From Pseudanabaena sp. UWO311 (lineage in GTDB: Bacteria > Cyanobacteriota > Cyanobacteriia > Pseudanabaenales > Pseudanabaenaceae), in NCBI RefSeq assembly GCF_006937785.1, contig NZ_SJEE01000004.1, forward strand, positions 1 through 64,000: DNA of 64,000 nt. Direction: 5' to 3'. This document shows, one piece after another, positions 26,714-34,602 of the stretch. The notes beneath the pieces are model-generated. The model worked only from the letters and a program-made list of their open reading frames with translations. It had not been told where the DNA came from and ran no database searches. A program made the translations under genes and the position numbers. Each line of letters begins with the position of its first letter. The first letter of the stretch is position 1.

Positions 26714-28540
26714 CTACTCATTTTGTTTAAGTAAAAATGTTTCATAGTGACGGGCTAATGCTTGCGGCGATGGACTCGCAGCGTAATCTTGGGGAGGTTT
26801 TAGGGATTTGCCGTTTAGCTCCTTGTAACAGGTATTGAGTAGAGTAGATGAAACAACAACTTTGCTAGTATCTGGATTAATCGAAATTAGGTAAAGGTCA
26901 AACAGGGTATGAATATCAGCACGAAGTAGTAAACCATTTTTAACGTGATTTGTGTCAGTGCCAAGATAGGGAAATATATGTGCTGCTTCTAGGGCTGCTT
27001 CTGCATCACAGTCAGTAATTGCACATTGTTCGCCATAGGCTTTTAATAGCTCAGAACGAAATTTTGACTGTCCCTGACGCTGTACAATCGCTCTATTGGT
27101 GCGCTCCCTAGCATCTTCTAAGTTCTCTGGATTAAAGTCTAATTTAGACTCAATATCCTCTCTATCAGCTTCAATATTTTCTAGGCTTTCTATTGATAAA
27201 TCACTGGATTTCTCTTCAATATTTTCTAAAATATCTGATATTTTTTCTAGTTGACCTAGCTCTTTTTTATAATACCAGTCATGAAATTTGTTAAGCATTT
27301 CAGCAAAGTGGTTTTCTCTATCTTCTCCGATCGATACAAATAAATCTAATAGCGGATAAAGTCCAACAAATGCTGTTTTAAGATTCCACAACTCATCTTT
27401 AAAATTTGCAGGAAAAAAGTAAGATTCAGTATAGAAACACAGACTATTTATATCATTACCTTCCGATAAGTCAAAATGGTTTGTGTTTATTAATTTATGG
27501 AAATCTTTAGCATTTTTAGAAATGCTTGAGTTGTAACGGATTCCCAAACTTGAAAAAATTGTACTAAGTAAATCAAGATTTAACTGCATCTCTTTCCTAA
27601 CTATCTCTACAAAAGCTGCATCAATTGAGTTGCTAAATGGTACAAAATAAACTCCTATACAGCCCTCTGGGAAAACATCAAAGGTAAGGTAAACTGTATG
27701 AATATATATTGATTTACCAGTAGCATTTTTAATTGCAAGTGGTGTATCTTTCCTTGAGTTACGTCTTTTCCCTGATCTACCAACATAAATACCTCCAGAT
27801 TGCGTTTTTATAACAGCTTTCTTTCTATTATTTGGTCTATAAACATTAATCATTCCTACATATGGATCAATCCCATAAACTTCTTCTACAAGTTCTAGAC
27901 TATCTTTTATAAGTAGTTCTAAACGAGGAAAGAAATGCTTTTGAAGAGTGTCAATACGTTCGTTAACATCAGGAATTTTAAACACCTCTAAATCTTGCTT
28001 ATCAAACCTTATGTCTCTAACATCAACTGGTTTAACTTTATTTTCGGATGAAGTTTTCCCGTCATCAATTTTGTCAGTATATTCGACTTGAAGTAAAGGT
28101 TTAGGACTATTTAGAAACTTCGCCCAATCTTCCTCAAGGTGTTTTGCAACATCATCTGGAATACTCATCCCTGATGCCTGTGGTGTCCAATTTACTTCGC
28201 TATAAATTTCACCAGATTGAAGCAGTTCAATGGGGAATATAGCCAATCTATCTATGTCAATGATGGTGTCAAAATGAACGTCTACATATAAAGCAGCTTT
28301 TGACTCATCTGCCCAATGAACATCCTGAAAAACATCACTTGTTACACGACCTGAAGCCATAATTCCACGAGGAGATTTACCTAATCTCATTAAAAAAAAG
28401 CGATCATCAGGCTTAATTTTCTTTGTGACACCTGCACTCCAAGTAGCATTACAAAATTTATTTAGGTTTATTTCAGCAATATCGTCTTGAAAATTCCATT
28501 CCCATTTATTAGGATTATATGTAAAGAGATAAGTAGCCAT
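26714..28540 (-). CDS. EVE-DUF3578-HNH protein, likely modification-dependent restriction endonuclease
   Basis: The 608-residue protein has three parts. Residues 1-145 form an EVE/PUA-like domain (TYLFTYNPNKWEW..., RFFLMRLGKSPRGIMASG), a pocket that reads modified bases. Residues about 200-345 form DUF3578/MrcB-N (VEEVYGIDPYVG, YLTFDVFPEGCIGVYFVPF), found in type IV restriction subunits. After a helical linker (about 420-490) comes an HNH nuclease (AITDCDAEAALEAAHIFPYLGTDTN..NGLLLRADIHTLFD). Reading and cleavage are thus in one chain. It has no partner gene; the ends are bordered by repeats on both sides. Substrate (for example hydroxymethyl- or methylcytosine DNA) is inferred. Confidence 0.82.
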   Translation of the reverse strand: MATYLFTYNPNKWEWNFQDDIAEINLNKFCNATWSAGVTKKIKPDDRFFLMRLGKSPRGIMASGRVTSDVFQDVHWADESKAALYVDVHFDTIIDIDRLAIFPIELLQSGEIYSEVNWTPQASGMSIPDDVAKHLEEDWAKFLNSPKPLLQVEYTDKIDDGKTSSENKVKPVDVRDIRFDKQDLEVFKIPDVNERIDTLQKHFFPRLELLIKDSLELVEEVYGIDPYVGMINVYRPNNRKKAVIKTQSGGIYVGRSGKRRNSRKDTPLAIKNATGKSIYIHTVYLTFDVFPEGCIGVYFVPFSNSIDAAFVEIVRKEMQLNLDLLSTIFSSLGIRYNSSISKNAKDFHKLINTNHFDLSEGNDINSLCFYTESYFFPANFKDELWNLKTAFVGLYPLLDLFVSIGEDRENHFAEMLNKFHDWYYKKELGQLEKISDILENIEEKSSDLSIESLENIEADREDIESKLDFNPENLEDARERTNRAIVQRQGQSKFRSELLKAYGEQCAITDCDAEAALEAAHIFPYLGTDTNHVKNGLLLRADIHTLFDLYLISINPDTSKVVVSSTLLNTCYKELNGKSLKPPQDYAASPSPQALARHYETFLLKQNE

Positions 28541-28554
28541 ATTTGAAGTTGTTC

Positions 28555-28590
28555 TCGCTTTACTTTCATAGAGATTAAAGAGGCGATCGC
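28555..28590. repeat. Module-border repeat, copy A
   Basis: TTTACTTTCATAGAGATTAA and its continuation to the HIP1 site GCGATCGC (28583-28590) recur at 29168-29206 and 30121-30160. Copy A lies 15 bp upstream of the HNH gene start. Confidence 0.75.
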
Positions 28591-28669
28591 GCTGCTAGGT
28601 ATGTTGTGTTTGATGCGATCGGTTACAGTGAAGATATACTTGGATATAGAACTGTAAAAGGTTGAAGTT

Positions 28670-28891
28670 ATGACTAGCTTACTATTACAAGCATTTGAAA
28701 AAGCGCAATCCTTACCAGAATATCTACAAGACGAATTTGCTGTCCAATTTCTCGAAGACATAGAAAGCGAAATGCGTTGGGTACAAACTCTATCTCAACC
28801 ACAGCCAGCTAAGCTAGATCAACTTGCTACTAAAGCTTTAAATAACTCCGCAAATAGCAAAACCAAGATTTTAGGTTTTGACCAACTATGA
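28670..28891 (+). CDS. Antitoxin of module 3 (RelB-like)
   Basis: The 73-residue helical acidic protein (LLQAFEKAQSLPEYLQDEFAVQFLEDIESEMRW...) is placed directly before a RelE-like gene with a 4-bp overlap (ATGA). The pattern Lx-A-F-E-K-A-Q-S-L-P fits antitoxins of this genomic type. Function is by position and size, not by a clear motif. Confidence 0.7.
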   Translation: MTSLLLQAFEKAQSLPEYLQDEFAVQFLEDIESEMRWVQTLSQPQPAKLDQLATKALNNSANSKTKILGFDQL

Positions 28892-29164
28892 GATCGGAGT
28901 TAGACGAAGAATTTATCAAACTTTTTGCCAAACTACCCGAACGAGTCCAAAAAGCTGCTCGTAAAAACTATCAACTTTGGCAGCAAGATCCTACCCATCC
29001 CAGTTTAGAGTTTAAAAGGGTGAATACAAAACAACCAATTTATTCAATCAGAGTTGGCATTGGCTGGCGTGCATTAGGAGTTAGTTAAACAAGATAGTCA
29101 AACCATCATTTGGTTTTGGATTGGCTCTCATGGCGAATATGATAATTTGCTTAAAGAACTATAA
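28888..29164 (+). pseudogene. RelE-like toxin of module 3, frameshifted near its end
   Basis: The frame from ATG 28888 gives a RelE pattern (FIKLFAKLPERVQKAARKNYQLWQQD...HPSLEFKRVNTKQPIYSIRVGIGWRALGV) but stops at 29088. Right there GTTAGTTA (29080-29087) is a 4-bp duplication. Removing it restores a full toxin with the expected tail (IIWFWIGSHGEYDNLLKEL, stop 29162-29164). As it stands the 66-residue product lacks the conserved His and the last strand, so it is probably inactive while the antitoxin stays intact. Confidence 0.8.
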
Positions 29165-29167
29165 AGT

Positions 29168-29206
29168 CTCGCACTTTACCTTCACCGAGATTAAAGAAGC
29201 GATCGC
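29168..29206. repeat. Module-border repeat, copy B
   Basis: This copy is diverged (TTTACCTTCACCGAGATTAA) but ends in GCGATCGC like copies A and C. It lies between the toxin 3' end and the stop of the minus-strand unknown cassette. Confidence 0.65.
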
Positions 29207-29208
29207 AC

Positions 29209-29487
29209 CTAAACAAATACAGGCTCAGATTTTTGTGCTTCAGTATTTTCTTGATACCTGCCGCTAATCTGCACATACTCATCTTCCAACAGAAAATCTT
29301 TCACCTTCTCATAGTCACGCGCCGAATAAACCACCTGATACCCCTCAGTTGGGTCATAAAGTGTATAGCTTCCATCCATATCACCAATCAACATCAAAAC
29401 ATAGGGCAGATCAGAGCTAGGATCGACCCACATTTCAATAAACTTCCAACTAGATAACTTCGCTTGGTTTTGTGCGTGGAATGACAT
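29209..29487 (-). CDS. Hypothetical protein, third gene of an unknown cassette
   Basis: The protein has about 92 residues from ATG 29487 (an alternative ATG lies at 29496). It is soluble, with KFIEMWVDPSSDLPYVLMLIGDMDGSYTLYDP and a charged tail. The DPTEGYQVVYSARDYEKVKDFLLEDEYV part suggests an alpha/beta immunity- or antitoxin-like protein, but no family is recognised. It overlaps the 3' end of the preceding gene by 38 bp, so translation is tightly coupled. Confidence 0.6.
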   Translation of the reverse strand: MSFHAQNQAKLSSWKFIEMWVDPSSDLPYVLMLIGDMDGSYTLYDPTEGYQVVYSARDYEKVKDFLLEDEYVQISGRYQENTEAQKSEPVFV

Positions 29488-29809
29488 GATATTCACCCTT
29501 AATAATTTTCATCTCTGCAAAATACAACGGCAATCGAGTCCCTTCTAAATCAATTCTATAGCCAATTGCTCGATCGAAATACATCCCATAACGCTCATGA
29601 CCTCTCACCGTGCCAACAAACTCACCCGACTCAAACAAAGCCTCTGTAACCTCAAGTAATGTTTGGAGATCGTTAAATACATGAGCTTTACCATCTTCCT
29701 TTAGTAGCTTTAGCATCTGCGGTGTATCAGGCAAATGCTTCTGAACATGTCTTTCTGCTAAATTGAGTCCTCTCGGTGGTTTACGTTTGTCACCATCCTC
29801 TAGCGGCAT
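29450..29809 (-). CDS. Hypothetical protein, second gene of an unknown cassette
   Basis: From ATG 29809 the product has about 119 residues; a longer frame to 29902 would overlap the first gene and is less likely. It is basic at the start (EDGDKRKPPRGLNLAERHVQKHLPD) and contains GTVRGHERYGMYFDRAIGYRIDLEGTRLPLYFAEMKI, a beta-rich region that may bind nucleic acid or be a toxin fold. It resembles proteins annotated as DUF6972 in my memory, uncertain. Preceded by a 14-bp gap. Confidence 0.6.
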   Translation of the reverse strand: MPLEDGDKRKPPRGLNLAERHVQKHLPDTPQMLKLLKEDGKAHVFNDLQTLLEVTEALFESGEFVGTVRGHERYGMYFDRAIGYRIDLEGTRLPLYFAEMKIIKGEYHVIPRTKPSEVI

Positions 29810-29823
29810 AAATTTTAAAATCT

Positions 29824-30075
29824 CTAACCTGCTTTTGCCACTAAACCAATACCAGAAATATATTCTACAGGCTTCATACTGGGCATTCCACCCTCGCCCC
29901 AATCATACTCAGGCAAATTACCGCCTAAATCTGCATCTAACCAAGATTGAGACTCTAGATCATTTGGGGCAAAATTTTCTGTTTTTGATAACTCAGTCGC
30001 TAGAAACTGAATAGCCCTAAGCTTATCGGAAGGGTTTAGTTTTTGCAGATTCGGCAACAACTCGGTGAAGGTCAT
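29824..30075 (-). CDS. Hypothetical small helical protein, first gene of an unknown cassette
   Basis: The 83-residue product begins with a helical antitoxin-like part (LLPNLQKLNPSDKLRAIQFLATELSK) and ends Gly-rich (EYDWGEGGMPSMKPVEYISG). The first half is similar in style to antitoxins that go with small toxins. It leads a minus-strand trio with overlapping or near-touching genes, suggesting a TA-like unit. Confidence 0.6.
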   Translation of the reverse strand: MTFTELLPNLQKLNPSDKLRAIQFLATELSKTENFAPNDLESQSWLDADLGGNLPEYDWGEGGMPSMKPVEYISGIGLVAKAG

Positions 30076-30120
30076 AATTGTAAACTCAGAATAACTGCTT
30101 ACTTTATTTTACTCGCTAGC

Positions 30121-30160
30121 GATCGCACTTTACTTTCATAGAGATTAAAGATGCGATCGC
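30121..30160. repeat. Module-border repeat, copy C
   Basis: GATCGCACTTTACTTTCATA and its continuation GAGATTAAAGATGCGATCGC share all of copy A apart from two positions and an added ACT-type start. HIP1 octamers lie at both ends. It separates the unknown cassette from the DUF815 gene. Confidence 0.75.
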
Positions 30161-30168
30161 ATTACATC

Positions 30169-31503
30169 TCAACCCTTAAGGTCTAAGTCCGCATGCAAAA
30201 AATCGACAAATTGCTGGGCTGTACGTCCCGATTGACCATTATGGCGAGTAGCCCATTGCAAGGCGCGAAAATTGAGATCATCATCTAGCAATTCAATACC
30301 TGCACGCTTCGCAAGGTGATGCACGATTTTGAGATAGATTTCTTGGTCGGCTTGCAGGAATGTCAGAGTTAAGCCAAAGCGATCGCTTAAAGATAACTTC
30401 TCCTGCATTGTGTCCCAAGGATTGACTTCTTTACCATCACTAATATCTCTCAGGCTAGGGCGATCGCTAAAATATTCGCGCAATAAATGACGGCGATTGG
30501 AAGTAGCGTAAACCAAAATATTATTGGGTTGTGCGGAAAGATTCCCTTCTAGAACTACCTTGAGAGCCTTATAGTCTTCGCTTTCTTCCTCAAAGGACAA
30601 GTCATCGACAAAAATAATAAATTTCTGTGGAACTTGACGCAGAATCTCGGCAATGATGGGCAAATCTTTCAGATCGTTTTTGGCGACTTCGACTAGACGT
30701 AACCCGCGATCGGAATAGGCATACATCAATGACTTAACCATCGAAGACTTGCCAGTACCGCGACTGCCATAGAGCAAAGTATGCAACCCATGATAGCCCG
30801 CCAAAAAAGCTTCTGTATTCTTGTATAGAGTCTGTCTTTGCGACTCGTAGCCGATTAGATCGGATAGCTGCACCAAATCGGGATAGGCGATGCCCTCTAG
30901 ATGACCTTTGCACCAACGGAATGCATCGTAATCGGTAAAAATGCCCGTTCCTGACTGCCTGTAAAAACTGGCTAACTCTGGCAAAAGTTGAGTCCAGTCA
31001 TCAGTAGATTGAAATTTGAGAATCAGCGATCGCTTAGCTTCTGAAAGCCTCGATATATTACTTTCTGACAATTGCAAGGTCACAGGGCGATCGCCAAAAG
31101 ATTCTATACAATCAACTAGCTTATCTCCGCCCCAAAGACTAATCTCTTCTAGAACTTGGAGATCATGCTTGGCGGCAGCGACCAATGATTGAGATAACAA
31201 CTTAAATTCTGTGGTTTGAGCTTGCTGACTAAAGGGATTGTCAGAAGTCAAAATTTGCGAAATTAGATAGTCTCGCCAGTTGTAACCTGTTGATGCGATC
31301 GCGCGAAACCATTTGCCATAGGCAAATAAATAGCTAAGTCGCCGTGAGCTATTCTCATGACCATCTAAAGCGAAGTTGGCGAGGCTATGCAATAACTTCA
31401 CATAGGCTTCCCATGCTTCTTGCTCCAAAACATTTTGGTAAAGCAGTAGTGAGGCGATTCTCACTTGCTTTGTATAAATCGATTGCCGCGTCTCTTCAAG
31501 CAT
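30169..31503 (-). CDS. DUF815 family AAA+ ATPase
   Basis: The 444-residue protein has a helical N-terminal part (about 1-190) and a P-loop ATPase part: LLYGSRGTGKSSMVKSL (Walker A, about residue 245), FIIFVDDLSFEEESEDY (Walker B), YATSNRRHLLREYF and DRFGLTLTF, diagnostic of COG2607/DUF815. The family is broadly conserved but its role is not known; a chaperone-like or replication-linked activity has been suggested by fold only. It stands at the right edge of the accessory region and looks like a housekeeping gene. Confidence 0.88.
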   Translation of the reverse strand: MLEETRQSIYTKQVRIASLLLYQNVLEQEAWEAYVKLLHSLANFALDGHENSSRRLSYLFAYGKWFRAIASTGYNWRDYLISQILTSDNPFSQQAQTTEFKLLSQSLVAAAKHDLQVLEEISLWGGDKLVDCIESFGDRPVTLQLSESNISRLSEAKRSLILKFQSTDDWTQLLPELASFYRQSGTGIFTDYDAFRWCKGHLEGIAYPDLVQLSDLIGYESQRQTLYKNTEAFLAGYHGLHTLLYGSRGTGKSSMVKSLMYAYSDRGLRLVEVAKNDLKDLPIIAEILRQVPQKFIIFVDDLSFEEESEDYKALKVVLEGNLSAQPNNILVYATSNRRHLLREYFSDRPSLRDISDGKEVNPWDTMQEKLSLSDRFGLTLTFLQADQEIYLKIVHHLAKRAGIELLDDDLNFRALQWATRHNGQSGRTAQQFVDFLHADLDLKG

Positions 31504-31530
31504 ATCTACATCAAGTTAATAAAGAGCCGA

Positions 31531-31565
31531 TTTTTGGTGGTGTGGCTTCGCCACACCACCAAAAA
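31531..31565. terminator. 16-bp perfect hairpin between two minus-strand genes
   Basis: TTTTTGGTGGTGTGGC (31531-31546) pairs exactly with 31550-31565 around TTC. It lies between the stop of the 99-residue gene (31576) and the start of the DUF815 gene (31503), so it likely ends the former transcript. Confidence 0.55.
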
Positions 31566-31575
31566 ACTTTTACTG

Positions 31576-31875
31576 CTAGTCTCTAGATATTTCAGCATAA
31601 TCTTGAAACTCTTCCCATGTTATCCCTTGTTGGAGATAGTTAGGCTGATTTGGTTTATAGGGTGCGGCGAGACGATCGATGCTCAATATTTCGGCGCGAT
31701 CGCTAATTACTGGCACATCAGGATCAAATGCTGTTGATCGCATCAAGGAGCTTGAAAAACCTTTAAAAATCATTACTTCATCAAGTTCATCATCAATTTT
31801 TAGCTTGACCAGTAAAACTTCTTGAGGATGGTTACTACTATATATTTCTAATTGTTGACCTTGATTTGCAGGCAT
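31576..31875 (-). CDS. Conserved hypothetical protein
   Basis: The 99-residue soluble protein (LEIYSSNHPQEVLLVKLKIDDELDEVMIFKGFSSSLMRSTAFDPDVPVI...) has a beta-rich start and ends with LQQGITWEEFQDYAEI. The phrase VMIFKGFSSSLMRSTAFDPDVPVI is typical of a small conserved cyanobacterial/plastid family whose function is unknown to me. Short, complete and codon-typical. Confidence 0.65.
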   Translation of the reverse strand: MPANQGQQLEIYSSNHPQEVLLVKLKIDDELDEVMIFKGFSSSLMRSTAFDPDVPVISDRAEILSIDRLAAPYKPNQPNYLQQGITWEEFQDYAEISRD

Positions 31876-31994
31876 AGTACAAATGATTTTTATTTTAAGT
31901 TTAGGTTAGGCGGTGCAGATTTCTAGAATATATTAGGAACTCAGCCTGTAGTGATACTGTCAACAAAATAAAGTAATTTCAAAGTTTTTAGCAT

Positions 31995-33563
31995 ATGTGG
32001 AAACGTCGATCTCCCAAATTTGTGATCCATGCTTTACCGATCGCCATTCTGACCTTACCTTTAGTAAGCTTTTCAACGATCGCCCAAAGCAACTTTGGGC
32101 GTTCTGGAGAAGATGGCAATCGTGGTCGAGATGGACGTAATGGGCGAGATGGTCAAGACATCAAAATTGTTGGTGACGGTAAACCTGCTGCTTATAATCT
32201 CACGGGGACAGTGGGGGAAGATGCAGAAGATGGAATTGCAGGGCGATCGGCTAGTAGTTGTGAGCAGCCTCGGCGGACTCAATTCTCCCTAATTGGCGCA
32301 TCTGGTGGTAGTGGAGGTGTCGGTGGTAATGGCGGTAATGGTGGGCGTGGGGGCAATGCCACTATTTTTTATACTGATATTGCAGCGCTCCAGATGCTCG
32401 AAATTCGTAATAATGGTGGAAGAGGTGGTCGTAATGGGCGCGGCGCTCTTGGTGGAAAGGGTTGTGAATGCCAAGAGACTTCTTGGACAATTACGACCTG
32501 TACTGCGGAAATTGAACGCAGACCAGCCAAGGATCCAAACGCTGCTTGGCAATATTATTCTAGTCATTCGAGAGTTTGCTCAACATCAGGCGGCGAATTC
32601 GTAAGTGATGTTTTGGGGAATATTTTGCAAAATACTTTTTCATCCTCAAAAACTCCTAGAGATGATAGCAATTGGGTCTATCGCAGTAAAAAGGAACAAT
32701 CAAGTAGTGCTTCTTATACTTGTCAGAGTGGTCGCGATGGACTGACAAGTAACAACGGACTTGAAGGAAAAACTGGCTCCTATGGAAAAATTACACTTGT
32801 ACCACGTTTAGATATCCCTGCGGAAATTACAAGCGATCGCACCGCACTAGGAGTAGCGATCGGCAAAAAAGTGGGACTAATCAAAAACATTTGGGTTGAG
32901 AGAAGTGGCTTGACACGGTTACTACGTGCAAGCTCTGACGTGCCAGATACATACACCTATCTCAAAGATACAGCCCGACTTTTTTACCGATTTGATTGGG
33001 CAGCCAAAGAAACTCCTGTCGCGTTAGGAGTTGATCGAGTCGAAATTGGGGCAAAGGTAAATGTCCGCAATGAGAATGCAGAGCTTGAATACCAACTACC
33101 AGGAACATTGGAATATCAAGTTACTTCTGAGAATAATCTTCAAGTGGTAAAGATTACAGGCGGGTTTAATCCAGATCGTGTTAGATCATTCCAATTGCAA
33201 ACCATCTCAGGTGTTGGCACTGACAATCTGTTAATCCTTAGCGATCGCGGCAATGTGCGCGAATTGCTCAAAGAGACACAAATCGAAGTGGAATGTTTTA
33301 GTAAGCAATCGGCAACGGGTGTAGTCGCTGGCGATTATGTAAAACGGCGCAAAGTTACTTTCAAAATCCCACCAAAACTAGAGCCTAGCGAGGGAGCGAA
33401 AGTTGGTGGCAATACCTACACTTTGCCCGTTGGTCGTTATTGCTCTCCTTGGCTGAAAGCTGATTACAATGCAGCCTATGGAATTGTGATCAATCAAACC
33501 ACCAAGAGCGGCGCAAAATATAATCAAAGTATCGACTCTGCTTTTGTCGTTGGAAAAAACTAA
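31995..33563 (+). CDS. Secreted collagen-like/Gly-rich protein
   Basis: The 522-residue protein has a signal peptide (positive start, hydrophobic core about residues 11-28, AIAQS cleavage region) followed by Gly-X-Y repeats of collagen type (GRSGEDGNRGRDGRNGRDGQD begins, about 36-56), a Gly-rich stretch (GGSGGVGGNGGNGGRGGN) and another (NNGGRGGRNGRG), with Cys pairs (CECQ, CQSG). The rest (about 280-520) is beta-rich with GTLEYQVTSENNLQVVKITGG. It is probably an exported surface or sheath protein. No function is known; the Gly stretch may form a triple helix. Confidence 0.75.
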   Translation: MWKRRSPKFVIHALPIAILTLPLVSFSTIAQSNFGRSGEDGNRGRDGRNGRDGQDIKIVGDGKPAAYNLTGTVGEDAEDGIAGRSASSCEQPRRTQFSLIGASGGSGGVGGNGGNGGRGGNATIFYTDIAALQMLEIRNNGGRGGRNGRGALGGKGCECQETSWTITTCTAEIERRPAKDPNAAWQYYSSHSRVCSTSGGEFVSDVLGNILQNTFSSSKTPRDDSNWVYRSKKEQSSSASYTCQSGRDGLTSNNGLEGKTGSYGKITLVPRLDIPAEITSDRTALGVAIGKKVGLIKNIWVERSGLTRLLRASSDVPDTYTYLKDTARLFYRFDWAAKETPVALGVDRVEIGAKVNVRNENAELEYQLPGTLEYQVTSENNLQVVKITGGFNPDRVRSFQLQTISGVGTDNLLILSDRGNVRELLKETQIEVECFSKQSATGVVAGDYVKRRKVTFKIPPKLEPSEGAKVGGNTYTLPVGRYCSPWLKADYNAAYGIVINQTTKSGAKYNQSIDSAFVVGKN

Positions 33564-33584
33564 TGGTTGTTAGTGCAGAAATTA

Positions 33585-33679
33585 TATAGCAATAAACCCA
33601 AAAGATGAGTAGCGGCGCTTCGCGCCGCTACTCATCTTTTGGGTTTTGATTTGTCCTAGCTATCTCTTACGTTGCTATA
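33585..33679. mobile_element. Palindromic MITE-like element, copy C, with 8-bp terminal inverted repeats
   Basis: TATAGCAA (33585-33592) and TTGCTATA (33672-33679) bound the unit. Inside is a perfect 25-bp-arm palindrome (33594-33618 and 33622-33646) with TTC loop and the tail GATTTGTCCTAGCTATCTCT, shared with copies A and B at the left end of the window. It is the most complete copy. The flanking 33680-33802 holds no gene, only the upstream region of the response regulator. Confidence 0.75.
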
Positions 33680-33802
33680 GATGCGATTCATAGTTTGAAC
33701 GATTTAACATTGCCTATAGCCCTGTTAATCTTAAGTTGAGTAGTTTTAATGCCCCTTCTATGAGATTCTGGTATCAATACAGACTATGCACAATCTGCAA
33801 AA

Positions 33803-34498
33803 ATGCTTATGAGTTCGATTCGTGTTGTCCTGATTGAAGACCATGACCTGACCCGCATGGGCATGAAGATCGCCTTGCAACAGCAGGGTGAGCTTGTGTT
33901 TGTTGGCGAAGCTGCCACGGGTGCAGAAGGCGTGGCTTTGGTAAATAGCCAGCTTCCAGATGTAGCGATCGTTGATTTGGGCTTGCCTGATATGGATGGC
34001 GTAGAAGTAACTCGCCAAATCAAGGCAGCGGCTACTGATGCAGGACGTGCCACTAAAGTTTTAATTTTGACGCTGACCGATAGTCAAGAAACCGTGTTAG
34101 CCGCTTTTGCCGCTGGAGCAGATTCCTACTGCATCAAAGATATTAGTTCCGAAAATCTAGTACAAGCGCTGAAGCTAACTGCCGAAGGAAACTCATGGAT
34201 CGATCCTGCGATCGCAAGTATTGTCTTGCAGCAGGTACGCCGTCGTGAAGCAACCGTAGAAATTGATGCTGCTGAGGCAGACTACAAGCAAGTCCTTGCC
34301 GCTACGCCATTAACTGAGCGCGAGCTAGAAGTGCTATCTGAGATTGTCAATGGCAATAGCAATGCCGAAATTGCTGAGCGCCTTTACATCACAGTGGGCA
34401 CTGTCAAAACCCATGTGCGCAATATTTTGAACAAGCTTTGCGCTGATGATCGCACTCAAGCAGCAGTCCGTGCTCTCAGAGCAGGATTAGTTAAATAA
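33803..34498 (+). CDS. NarL/FixJ-family response regulator
   Basis: The 231-residue protein has a receiver domain (about 5-125; VVLIEDHDLTR, VAIVDLGLPDMDG with the phospho-acceptor Asp, LTLTDSQE, Lys in YCIKDIS) and a LuxR-type helix-turn-helix (about 165-225; LTERELEVLSEIVNGNSNAEIAERLYITVGTVKTHVRNIL). It should bind DNA when phosphorylated. A second ATG at 33809 is an alternative. No kinase lies next to it, so it is an orphan regulator. Confidence 0.9.
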   Translation: MLMSSIRVVLIEDHDLTRMGMKIALQQQGELVFVGEAATGAEGVALVNSQLPDVAIVDLGLPDMDGVEVTRQIKAAATDAGRATKVLILTLTDSQETVLAAFAAGADSYCIKDISSENLVQALKLTAEGNSWIDPAIASIVLQQVRRREATVEIDAAEADYKQVLAATPLTERELEVLSEIVNGNSNAEIAERLYITVGTVKTHVRNILNKLCADDRTQAAVRALRAGLVK

Positions 34499-34503
34499 AA
34501 GAT

Positions 34504-34540
34504 AAGAGATAAGGCGGCGATTTGTGCCGCTTTATCTTTT
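34504..34540 (+). terminator. Terminator after the response regulator
   Basis: AAGAGATAAGGCGGC and GCCGCTTTATCTTTT pair over 15 bp with two mismatches, followed by T-rich sequence. It directly follows the stop at 34498 and is a variant of the AAAAGAT...GCGGC palindrome theme. Confidence 0.65.
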
Positions 34541-34602
34541 GGCTTTTGCCAATATCAAGGTGAAAGTCGGGGCTCTCAATCTCTGCAAACCGAGAAACCT
34601 CA

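Noticed and set aside
32073-32604. Several frames in the Gly-rich part of the secreted protein on both strands
   Set aside because: They are shadows produced by the repetitive GGT/GGC codons of the collagen-like gene.
34501-34602. A possible riboswitch before the cyclase-like gene
   Set aside because: The only structure seen is the terminator hairpin of the response regulator; no conserved aptamer-like bases.
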